DNA of 35,151 bases from Alphaproteobacteria bacterium (lineage in GTDB: Bacteria > Pseudomonadota > Alphaproteobacteria > UBA6615). The notes below the pieces were generated by a model. The model did not search any database. It was not told where the DNA came from and saw nothing but the letters and a program-made list of their open reading frames with translations. The translations under genes were made by a program, and so were the position numbers. The stretch is taken from NCBI GenBank assembly GCA_018666195.1, contig JABJAG010000204.1, positions 1 through 35,151 of the forward strand, written 5' to 3'. Shown one piece after another: positions 27,816 to 35,151 of the stretch (positions within the stretch are counted from its first letter, which is position 1; each line of letters starts with the position of its first letter).

Positions 27816-28295
27816 CTACTTGGCGCGCAACTGGCGTATTGCACCGGCCCAGTCCTCGACATGGTACGAGCGTATGATCTTTCCGCCTTCGATGGTGTGA
27901 ATGTCGATGGTCAGGATATCGAAGCCCTTGCCTTGGCCATCGACGCCGAACAACGGACCCTCCGGTGTCCCGGTGGCGCGGCTCCGCACGACGACCCGGT
28001 CTCCAGACTGAATCATTTCTTCAACGGCCCAGTTCAGGTCCGGGATCAGCTTGCCGAAGCCTCGGACCTGACCAAGGAACTGCTCGCGGGCTTTGTTCTT
28101 GCCGGAATAGTCGCCAATGCTCTCCCAGTTTTCGGAGGTTGCAGCCTTGAATTCGACGACATGGCTCTGGGACGTGGGATTGCTCAGAAGGTCATAGAAG
28201 TTCTGCACGACCGCCTTGTCATCCGCGATGGCGCTTGCGGTCATGGTTGAAACAAGAAGCGCGGTGGCCAATGCGAAAGTTCTGAATATTTTCAT
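27816..28295 (-). CDS. Secreted SnoaL-like/ester cyclase family protein (NTF2 fold)
   Basis: Signal peptide MKIFRTFALATALLVSTMTASA; DKAVVQNFYDLL, GVDGQGKGFDILTIDIHTIEGGKIIRSYHVEDW. Confidence 0.85.
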   Translation of the reverse strand: MKIFRTFALATALLVSTMTASAIADDKAVVQNFYDLLSNPTSQSHVVEFKAATSENWESIGDYSGKNKAREQFLGQVRGFGKLIPDLNWAVEEMIQSGDRVVVRSRATGTPEGPLFGVDGQGKGFDILTIDIHTIEGGKIIRSYHVEDWAGAIRQLRAK

Positions 28296-28428
28296 TTTCC
28301 GTTCTCCAGTTATGACGGCCGGTGGTTCAGTGCCAGCCTGTGGGGTGTGTCGAATGACGAATATGGAGATACGGTGAGTATTCTATAATATGGTTGTAAT
28401 AAGTTTCATTGTTCGGATTATTTGCATA

Positions 28429-29337
28429 ATGATAGATCAACTGCGTCGCATGGCCATTTTTGCCGCCACAATCGATCACGGCTCGTTTCGTGCCGCCGCC
28501 CAAGCATTGCGGTTGTCCCCGTCTGTTGTGAGTCATCAAATTACCCAGCTCGAAGAAGAACTCGGAACAGCGCTTGTCTATCGCTCGACACGGAAACTGT
28601 CGTTGACCCCGGATGGTGAACGGATGCTCACAGCCGCGCGATCCATGATCGATGCCGCCGAAGCGGGCCTGCACGCTGTGAGCGACTACAATCAGGAGCC
28701 GGCCGGTCTATTGCGCGTGACCGCGCCCGCTGTTCTGGCGCAGTCTGTTTTTGTCGAGCGGCTTGCGGCCTATGCTCGCAACCACGCGAATGTGCAGATT
28801 TCACTCGACTGTTCGGATGACCGACGGGAGCTAATTGGTGATGGATTTGATGTTGCGATCCGGATGGGTCATCTCAAAGATAGTTCGCTCCTGATGAAAA
28901 AGCTTTTTGAAATGGGGCGACGACTTGTTGCCACACAAAGTTATCTTGGAACGCGACCCGAACCGTCATCGCCGGGTGATCTGAGCGACTGGGACTGGCT
29001 CGAACTGGCCCCTGTCTGGCCTGAACGGCCGGAGTTTCGAAAGAAAAATCAGCGCGTGGTGGTTTCCCGTCCACCGGCGCGGATCAGTGTGAACAATGCC
29101 CATGCGTTGTTTGGTCTGACCCGGTCCGGGGCGGGTCTGGCTGTGGTCCCGGAATTTCTCGCGGCGGCGGACATCGCTTCGGGGTGCATCGAGCATGTGC
29201 TTCCTGATTGGTCGTTAAGCTCTGTTGGTGTCTATGCGGTGTGGCCATCCAACGCGCCGAAGGACGGTTTGGTAAAACACTTCGTCGATTTTTTGGCCCA
29301 GTCTACGCTTGTCGCCGACGATGGAGACCGTGCCTGA
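28429..29337 (+). CDS. LysR family transcriptional regulator
   Basis: MIDQLRRMAIFAATIDHGSFRAAAQALRLSPSVVSHQITQLEEELGTALVYRSTRKLSLTPDG. Confidence 0.96.
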   Translation: MIDQLRRMAIFAATIDHGSFRAAAQALRLSPSVVSHQITQLEEELGTALVYRSTRKLSLTPDGERMLTAARSMIDAAEAGLHAVSDYNQEPAGLLRVTAPAVLAQSVFVERLAAYARNHANVQISLDCSDDRRELIGDGFDVAIRMGHLKDSSLLMKKLFEMGRRLVATQSYLGTRPEPSSPGDLSDWDWLELAPVWPERPEFRKKNQRVVVSRPPARISVNNAHALFGLTRSGAGLAVVPEFLAAADIASGCIEHVLPDWSLSSVGVYAVWPSNAPKDGLVKHFVDFLAQSTLVADDGDRA

Positions 29338-30193
29338 TTTTGACGTTGCTCAGAGCGTCAGGAATACTCTGCCGCGATTTCGGACAGCATTGCTGCCAGT
29401 GGTTCCGGTGCGGGTTGGAAACAAACCGGTCATTGGTCCAGCGCATCATCAGGTCGCCGATATTAACCACAAAGGCATCGGCAGGCGTCGAAACGTTGAT
29501 CCACTCGCCATCGCGGGTATGAACCTGCAGCCCGCCGGGCCGGTTCTCGCTGAGCAGTAGCGTAAACGTGCCGTAATCGGTATGCGCGCCAGCGCGCAAC
29601 TGACCGGGCAGGGGCGTGGTCTCTGTCGGCGGGTAACGGATGATTCGCAACGCACCGATTTGCGCATCGGTGAACTCTCGAAAGAAATCCACTGGCAGAT
29701 TGAGGGCCAGCGCAAAGATTGCGTCAACGGTCTGGCCGAGCTTTTCCAAGCGCCTGTAATAGGTGGTTGCTGCGTCCCGAAAACTGTCTGGAGACGCCGG
29801 ATAGACATTCTCAATGAAGTGCCCGGCAGCCGTCTCGCGCGTGTGGTAATCGTCCTCCGGGAAATCAGGCGGCCCCATATGGAAGACCTCTTTCAGGTTC
29901 GGCGGGGTTTCCTCGCCTGAACCATACGCAAGGCCTTCATCGCCGATGGCGCGATAGCCGCGTGGCAAGGAAGGGTCGGCATGGTGAACGGTTTTCTTTT
30001 CATCGGGCGGACGTGTAAAAAATCCGCGCGCGTTGTTGCGCAGATTGTCGATGATCTTTGGCTCAACACCATGTCCAATGATGGTGAAGAACCCGACCTC
30101 CTCGCAGGCGGCGCGTACTTGCTCGACGACAAGGTCGCGTTCGCCTTTGAGGAATGGGGCGATATCAATGACCGGGACGGATTGCTCTGTTAT
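29303..30193 (-). CDS. Isopenicillin-N-synthase-like 2OG-Fe(II) oxygenase; possibly degenerate (no canonical start, short C-terminus)
   Basis: The frame upstream of the track's TTG start (29968) encodes ITEQSVPVIDIAPFLKGERDLVVEQVRAACEEVGFFTIIGHGVEPKIIDNLRNNARGFFTRPPDEKKTVHHADPS, followed by PRGYRAIGDEGLAYGSGEE...HTDYGTFTLL...SNPHR. Confidence 0.65.
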   Translation of the reverse strand: MTEQSVPVIDIAPFLKGERDLVVEQVRAACEEVGFFTIIGHGVEPKIIDNLRNNARGFFTRPPDEKKTVHHADPSLPRGYRAIGDEGLAYGSGEETPPNLKEVFHMGPPDFPEDDYHTRETAAGHFIENVYPASPDSFRDAATTYYRRLEKLGQTVDAIFALALNLPVDFFREFTDAQIGALRIIRYPPTETTPLPGQLRAGAHTDYGTFTLLLSENRPGGLQVHTRDGEWINVSTPADAFVVNIGDLMMRWTNDRFVSNPHRNHWQQCCPKSRQSIPDALSNVKIRHGLHRRRQA

Positions 30194-30240
30194 TTGATGA
30201 TGCTAGCACCCTGGTCGGAGGCCGTCAGGATGAAAGCGCG

Positions 30241-31023
30241 TTACGCCCGCGCTGAACGTGAGTGCTGACCGCCATCGGCCATGATGATCGTGCCTGACAC
30301 CCAGGACGCACGGTCGCTGGCCAGATAAGCTGCGAGCCAGCCCATTTCCTCGGGGCGCCCGGCGCGTCCACCGGGCAGCGCCTTGTGAGTTTCACGCCAG
30401 CGCTCCTCGTCACCGAATTCCATGTCTGCATTGATCTTGGCTTGGCTGACAAGCCGGTCGGTTTCGACGGGTCCGGGATTGATGCCGACAACGCGCACGC
30501 CGTGATCATAGGACTCAGCCCCCAGCGCTCGGGTTAACTGCATCAGGGCGGCGTTGCCCATGGAGCCGGCGATGTAGGCGGCGCGCGGGCGTTCGCCGGC
30601 CATGCCGATAACATTGACGATCACACCGGACTTGCGTTCACACATCTGCGGATAGACCTCGCGGATCAGGCCGAGGAAACCGAAGACCTTCAGGTCCCAC
30701 GCGCTTTTGATTGTGGCGTTGTCGAGCCGCGTGATGTCACCGGCTGGGATAGACCCTGCGTTGTTGACCAGAATATCGCAATTGCCAGCGGCAGCGGCGA
30801 GCTTCTCCACATCAGCTTCCTGAGATAAATCGAGTGCGTGCACAGTGACCTGTGCGCCAAAGCGCTGGTTCAGGTCGTCACGCACCACGTTCAAGTCAGC
30901 TTCGGTGCGCGAGACGATGTGCAGTGAACAGCCTTCCTCGGCCAGGGCTTCGGCGACGGCGCGACCGATGCCCTTGCTGGCACCGGTGATAATGGCTGTT
31001 TTTCCAGCGAGTCCGAGATCCAT
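30241..31023 (-). CDS. SDR family oxidoreductase
   Basis: GKTAIITGASKGIGRAVAEALAEEG (TGxxxGIG), ILVNNAGSIP, YIAGSMGNAALMQ, INPGPVETDR. Confidence 0.95.
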   Translation of the reverse strand: MDLGLAGKTAIITGASKGIGRAVAEALAEEGCSLHIVSRTEADLNVVRDDLNQRFGAQVTVHALDLSQEADVEKLAAAAGNCDILVNNAGSIPAGDITRLDNATIKSAWDLKVFGFLGLIREVYPQMCERKSGVIVNVIGMAGERPRAAYIAGSMGNAALMQLTRALGAESYDHGVRVVGINPGPVETDRLVSQAKINADMEFGDEERWRETHKALPGGRAGRPEEMGWLAAYLASDRASWVSGTIIMADGGQHSRSARA

Positions 31024-31110
31024 AACGCTTCCCCAAAAATGTTCTAGTTTGTTGTGGGCGGACGCTACGACTGGTGTCTCCGAAAGGCAATGATTCCCGG
31101 GTGATAACGC

Positions 31111-31139
31111 TTGCCAGTCAGGCATGGCAGGGCTATAAC
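31111..31139 (+). promoter_or_regulatory. Candidate sigma70 promoter for rpmI-rplT-pheST
   Basis: TTGCCA (31111-31116), 17-nt spacer, TATAAC (31134-31139), about 110 nt upstream of rpmI. Confidence 0.5.
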
Positions 31140-31248
31140 CGCCGCCGTTTACCAATACCAACGGTCTGGCAGGGTGAGTTGTAACACCCGGGGCAGCCTA
31201 GCCGTTGAATCACGCGCGCAAGCGTCAACCCGCACAAGCGAGGTCACA

Positions 31249-31455
31249 ATGCCCAAGATGAAGACCAAGTCGTCTGCCAAGAAGCGTTTCAGCTTTACGG
31301 CATCCGGCAGAATCAAAATGAAACCTGCTGGCATGCGCCATGGCATGCGCAAGCGCTCTCAGTCGATGAAGCGCAAGGCGCGTAAGATTGGCCTGATTGC
31401 TAAATCGGACGAGAAAATTCTCAAGCCGATGATGCCCTACCAGAGAAAGGGCTAA
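31249..31455 (+). CDS. rpmI: 50S ribosomal protein L35
   Basis: [46 protein letters not shown]. Confidence 0.97.
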   Translation: MPKMKTKSSAKKRFSFTASGRIKMKPAGMRHGMRKRSQSMKRKARKIGLIAKSDEKILKPMMPYQRKG

Positions 31456-31458
31456 TCC

Positions 31459-31824
31459 ATGTCACGCGCAAAAAGCACAGTTCAACGCCACGCACGGCGC
31501 AAAAAGATTCTGAAAGCCGCCAAGGGCTATCGGGGTCGTAATTCCAAAGTCTATCGCGTTGCGAAAGAGCGGGTCGAGAAGGGCCTGCAATACGCTTACC
31601 GCGATCGTCGGGTCAAAAAGCGTAACTTCCGTGCGCTCTGGATCCAGCGCATCAACGCCGGTGTTCGTGAGCATGGAATGACATATTCCCAGTTCATGCA
31701 CGGCATGAAGCAGGCTGGTATTGAGCTTGACCGCAAGGTTCTTTCCGATCTCGCTATTCGTGAGCCGGAAGCCTTCAAGGAAATTGTTGACCAGGCACAA
31801 AACGCCCTCAACGCATCTGCATAA
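31459..31824 (+). CDS. rplT: 50S ribosomal protein L20
   Basis: [69 protein letters not shown]. Confidence 0.99.
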   Translation: MSRAKSTVQRHARRKKILKAAKGYRGRNSKVYRVAKERVEKGLQYAYRDRRVKKRNFRALWIQRINAGVREHGMTYSQFMHGMKQAGIELDRKVLSDLAIREPEAFKEIVDQAQNALNASA

Positions 31825-31828
31825 AGCA

Positions 31829-31852
31829 CTTTGGCCCGGCAACGGGCCAAAG
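31829..31852 (+). other. Strong hairpin in the rplT-pheS gap
   Basis: CTTTGGCCCG-GCAA-CGGGCCAAAG: 10-bp perfect stem with a GNRA-type loop, not followed by a U-tract. Confidence 0.6.
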
Positions 31853-31881
31853 GCTGCTTGCGCAGAGCATATCGGTGAATC

Positions 31882-32970
31882 ATGACCGCGCCTGACACCT
31901 CTGAGTTGCAGGAGTCCCTGCTTGCCGAAGTTGCTTCGGCCGACAGCCTCGATGCGCTGGAAGCTGTACGCGTATCCGCGCTCGGCAAAAAGGGTGCGAT
32001 CACGGCCCAAATGAAAGGGCTAGGTCAGCTCGACGGCGAAGCCCGCAAGGAAGCTGGTCAGGCTCTCAATCGGGTTAAGGATGCGGTCCAGGCTGCTATT
32101 GGTGCGCGTCAGGCTTCACTCGATGCGACAGCGCTGGAAGCCCGGCTTGCCCATGAGACAGTTGATGTCACCTTGCCGCCACGCCCGCGCGTAGAGGGTC
32201 ATCTGCACCCGGTCAGTCAGGTCACTGAGGAATGTATCGCGATCTTCGGTGAGATGGGTTTTACCGTCGCTGAAGGCCCGGATATTGAGGACGATTTCCA
32301 CAACTTCACTGCGCTGAATATTCCGCCCGAGCATCCGGCCCGCCAGATGCACGACACGTTCTATCTGAATCCGTCAGAGGGGCGCCCGGCGCCCGTGCTG
32401 CGAACCCATACTTCGCCTGTTCAAATTCGCACGATGGAAACATCGAAACCGCCGATCCGTATCATTGCGCCGGGGCGGACCTACCGCAGCGATTCCGATG
32501 CCACCCACACGCCGATGTTCCATCAGATCGAAGCGCTGGTGATCGACGAGACAACGCATATGGGCCATCTCAAGGGCTGCATCATCGATTTCTGTCGGGC
32601 CTTCTTTGACATCCCGGATCTTCCGGTGCGGTTTCGGCCAAGCCATTTCCCGTTCACCGAGCCTTCGATGGAAGTCGATATCGGCTGTTCGCGCGAAGGC
32701 GGTGAGTTGCGCATCGGTAATTTTGGTGAGGGTGCAGATAACTGGCTGGAGATCATGGGGTCGGGCATGGTCCATCCCAAGGTTCTCGAATATGGCGGCA
32801 TCGATCCGACAAAGTATCAGGGTTTTGCCTTCGGGATGGGGATCGACCGGATCGCCATGTTGAAATACGGAATTCCTGACCTGCGCACCTTCTTTGACGC
32901 CGACATCCGCTGGCTGAAGCATTACGGCTTCGTGCCATTGGCTGTGCCGTCGATGGTCCGCGGGCTCTAG
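31882..32970 (+). CDS. pheS: Phenylalanyl-tRNA synthetase alpha subunit
   Basis: [83 protein letters not shown]. Confidence 0.99.
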   Translation: MTAPDTSELQESLLAEVASADSLDALEAVRVSALGKKGAITAQMKGLGQLDGEARKEAGQALNRVKDAVQAAIGARQASLDATALEARLAHETVDVTLPPRPRVEGHLHPVSQVTEECIAIFGEMGFTVAEGPDIEDDFHNFTALNIPPEHPARQMHDTFYLNPSEGRPAPVLRTHTSPVQIRTMETSKPPIRIIAPGRTYRSDSDATHTPMFHQIEALVIDETTHMGHLKGCIIDFCRAFFDIPDLPVRFRPSHFPFTEPSMEVDIGCSREGGELRIGNFGEGADNWLEIMGSGMVHPKVLEYGGIDPTKYQGFAFGMGIDRIAMLKYGIPDLRTFFDADIRWLKHYGFVPLAVPSMVRGL

Positions 32971-32979
32971 GGGGCGGCG

Positions 32980-35151
32980 ATGAAGTTCACCCTCGGATGG
33001 CTGAAAGACCACCTCGACACCGAAGCGTCGGTCGGAGAGATCGTCGAAACTCTGATTCAGATCGGGCTGGAAGTCGACACGGTCGATGATCCGGCTGCCG
33101 AACTTTCGGCGTTTCGTGTGGCCCATGTGATTTCCGCCGAACAGCACCCGGATGCGGACCGTCTGCAGGTCTGTCAGGTCGATACCGGCGACGGCACCGT
33201 GCAGGTCGTTTGCGGCGCACCGAATGCGCGCGCGGGCATGAAAGGCGTGTTCGCACCGGTCGGCACCTGGGTGCCGGGGATCGAGGTTGAACTCAAAGCG
33301 GCCAAAATTCGCGGTGTTGAATCCAGCGGCATGCTGGTCTCCGAGCGCGAGATGGGCCTGTCCGACGAACATGACGGCATCATTGATCTGCCCGAAGACG
33401 CGCCTCTTGGTGTTCCCTTTGCCGAAGTGCTTGGCATCGACGATCCGGTGATCGACATTGAACTCACCCCGAACCGTCCGGACTGCACCGGTGTGCGCGG
33501 CATCGCGCGCGATCTGGCTGCAGCCGGTCTGGGGACTCTCAAGCCGTTTGACGCCGCCGCGCCGGTAAGCGGCAGCTATGACAGTCCGGTGAGTTGGGCC
33601 ATCGCAGAGGACGGCAATGCCTGTTCCTATGTGGTCGGACGGCACTTCAAGGGTGTGACCAACGGTCCGTCACCGAAATGGGTGCAGGACCGCCTGCGCG
33701 CGGTCGGTCTGCGCCCGATCTCGGCGCTGGTGGATGTGACCAACTATGTTTCCCTCGATCTGGGGCGACCACTGCATGTCTTTGATGCGGGCAAGCTGAA
33801 GAACAAGACCTTGACCATGCGCCGCGCGCGCAATGGCGAAGACTTCATGGCGCTGGTCGAACGCGAATACAAGCTCGATGCCGAGATGACGGTGATCGGC
33901 GATGGCGACACCGCCGAGGCGCTCGCCGGTGTCATGGGCGGGCTCGAATCCAGTTGCACCGAGGAGACCACGGACGTGTTCCTCGAAGTCGCGCTGTTCG
34001 ATCCGGTGTCGGTTGCCACGACCGGCCGCAAGCTGCAAATGGAATCCGATGCGCGCTATCGCTTTGAGCGCGGCGTTGATCCGGAATCTGCCGAATGGGG
34101 TGCTGAAGTCGCCGCGCGCCTGATCCTCGAATTCTGCGGTGGAGAAACCAGCACGCCGATTTCTGCCGGGGCCATGCCCGCGTGGCAGCGTTCGGTCGAA
34201 CTGCGCAATGATCGCGTCGCAACGCTGGGCGGCGTGGATGTGCCCGCCGACCGTCAGGCCGAAATTCTCGACGCGCTGGGTTTCGAAACTGAACGCCTGA
34301 ACGGCAAGATGAACGCCGCCGTCCCGTCATGGCGACCGGATATCGGTGGCGAAGCCGATCTGGTTGAGGAAATCACGCGGGTTCACGGCTTTGACCGGAT
34401 CGCGCCGGTCTCGCTGGATCGCGATGCGGCCCTGCCATCCGTGGCGATCACGCCGGAACAGCGCCGCACCAGCAATGTCCGCCGCGCGCTCGCCGCGCAA
34501 GGGCTCGACGAAGCGGTGACCTGGTCCTTCATGGGGCGCGAACACGCAGAACTGTTCAGCGATCTGCCTGAGACATTATTGTTGGCGAACCCGATTTCGA
34601 GTGAGCTGGACGCCATGCGTCCCTCGATCCTCGGCAATCTGTTGCTCGCCGCCGGTCGCAATGCCGACCGTGGCTTCACCGATGTCGGGTTGTTCGAACT
34701 GGGCCCGGCCTATCAGGATGCCTCGCCGGACGGCCAGCAACTCGTGGCGGCCGGTATCCGCCATGGCAACACAGAAACCGCCCACTGGTCGGGTAATGCC
34801 CGCGCTGCCGATGCGCTTGACGCGAAAGCCGATGCGCTGGCTGCGCTCGAAGCTGCGGGCGCGCCGGCAGGCAATGTGCAGGTCAGCCGCGATGCGCCGG
34901 ACTGGTACCATCCGGGCCGCTCGGGCGCGCTGCGTCTGGGCAAGAACGTGCTCGTGTATTTCGGCGAAATTCATCCCGGCGTGATGCGCGGCCTTGATGT
35001 GCGCGGGCCTGCAGTCGGCTTTGAGGTGTTCCTCGACAATCTGCCGCCGCGCAAGGACAAGGGATCATCCCGCCCACCGCTGCATCTGGAAAGCCTGCAG
35101 CCGGTCCGCCGTGATTTCGCGTTCCTCGTGGACGCCGATGTCCAGTCCGGC
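32980..35151 (+). CDS. pheT: Phenylalanyl-tRNA synthetase beta subunit, truncated by the window end
   Basis: MKFTLGWLKDHLDTEASVGEIVETLIQIGLEVDTV...HPDADRLQVCQVDTGDG; frame open to the last base (PVRRDFAFLVDADVQSG). Absent from the ORF track because it has no stop in the window. Confidence 0.98.
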   Translation, partial: MKFTLGWLKDHLDTEASVGEIVETLIQIGLEVDTVDDPAAELSAFRVAHVISAEQHPDADRLQVCQVDTGDGTVQVVCGAPNARAGMKGVFAPVGTWVPGIEVELKAAKIRGVESSGMLVSEREMGLSDEHDGIIDLPEDAPLGVPFAEVLGIDDPVIDIELTPNRPDCTGVRGIARDLAAAGLGTLKPFDAAAPVSGSYDSPVSWAIAEDGNACSYVVGRHFKGVTNGPSPKWVQDRLRAVGLRPISALVDVTNYVSLDLGRPLHVFDAGKLKNKTLTMRRARNGEDFMALVEREYKLDAEMTVIGDGDTAEALAGVMGGLESSCTEETTDVFLEVALFDPVSVATTGRKLQMESDARYRFERGVDPESAEWGAEVAARLILEFCGGETSTPISAGAMPAWQRSVELRNDRVATLGGVDVPADRQAEILDALGFETERLNGKMNAAVPSWRPDIGGEADLVEEITRVHGFDRIAPVSLDRDAALPSVAITPEQRRTSNVRRALAAQGLDEAVTWSFMGREHAELFSDLPETLLLANPISSELDAMRPSILGNLLLAAGRNADRGFTDVGLFELGPAYQDASPDGQQLVAAGIRHGNTETAHWSGNARAADALDAKADALAALEAAGAPAGNVQVSRDAPDWYHPGRSGALRLGKNVLVYFGEIHPGVMRGLDVRGPAVGFEVFLDNLPPRKDKGSSRPPLHLESLQPVRRDFAFLVDADVQSG

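Noticed and set aside
29981-30268. 95-aa plus-strand ORF opposite the oxygenase N-terminus
   Set aside because: The minus strand encodes recognisable oxygenase sequence (VPVIDIAPFL...GFFTIIGHGV); the plus ORF has no motif.
32374-33645. 423-aa minus-strand ORF across pheS-pheT
   Set aside because: Antisense to two highly conserved genes; low-quality composition; shadow ORF.
1-35151. CRISPR arrays, tRNA/rRNA genes, transposases, toxin-antitoxin or phage-defence modules
   Set aside because: None recognised by eye: no regularly spaced repeats, no tRNA-like cloverleaf with CCA context noticed, no IS or integrase protein motifs. A tRNAscan/Infernal run would be needed to exclude small RNAs.

Overview
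The window is a gene-dense stretch of alphaproteobacterial chromosome with high GC. I found no rRNA, tRNA, CRISPR array, transposase or phage gene. Left part: family III CoA-transferase, MBL-fold hydrolase, NUDIX, NIPSNAP, SMP-30, then Hsp20/DUF1150. Centre: a minus-strand envelope and nitrogen-regulation block (RNase D, kdsD, lptC-lptA-lptB, rpoN, hpf, ptsN), a complex I NDUFA9-like SDR, uppP, two tandem membrane proteins with the same N-terminal motif, an HSL-type esterase, a formyltransferase/PIG-L deacetylase pair, GST, TPR protein, SDR, alpha/beta hydrolase, and GT4/GT9 glycosyltransferases. Right part: the translation cluster thrS-infC // rpmI-rplT-pheS-pheT (pheT runs off the end), split by about 3.5 kb of unrelated genes (SnoaL-like, LysR, 2OG oxygenase, SDR). 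Observations most worth checking: (1) a ROSE-type RNA thermometer core (UCGCU opposite AGGA with a bulged G) directly over the hsp20 Shine-Dalgarno; (2) the tandem paralogs starting MARKLExTVQRAGxxAWLSRR; (3) the formyltransferase/PIG-L pair with an ATGA overlap; (4) an infC start at ATC that the ORF track misses; (5) the interrupted thrS-infC/rpmI-rplT-pheST cluster, with a terminator and a good sigma70 promoter at the break; (6) a 2OG-oxygenase frame with no canonical start codon and an apparently truncated C-terminus; (7) a dyad overlapping a promoter upstream of kdsD-lpt; (8) a REPIN-like double palindrome. Nothing here is clearly a new defence or mobile system. All product names come from reading motifs, not from database searches.
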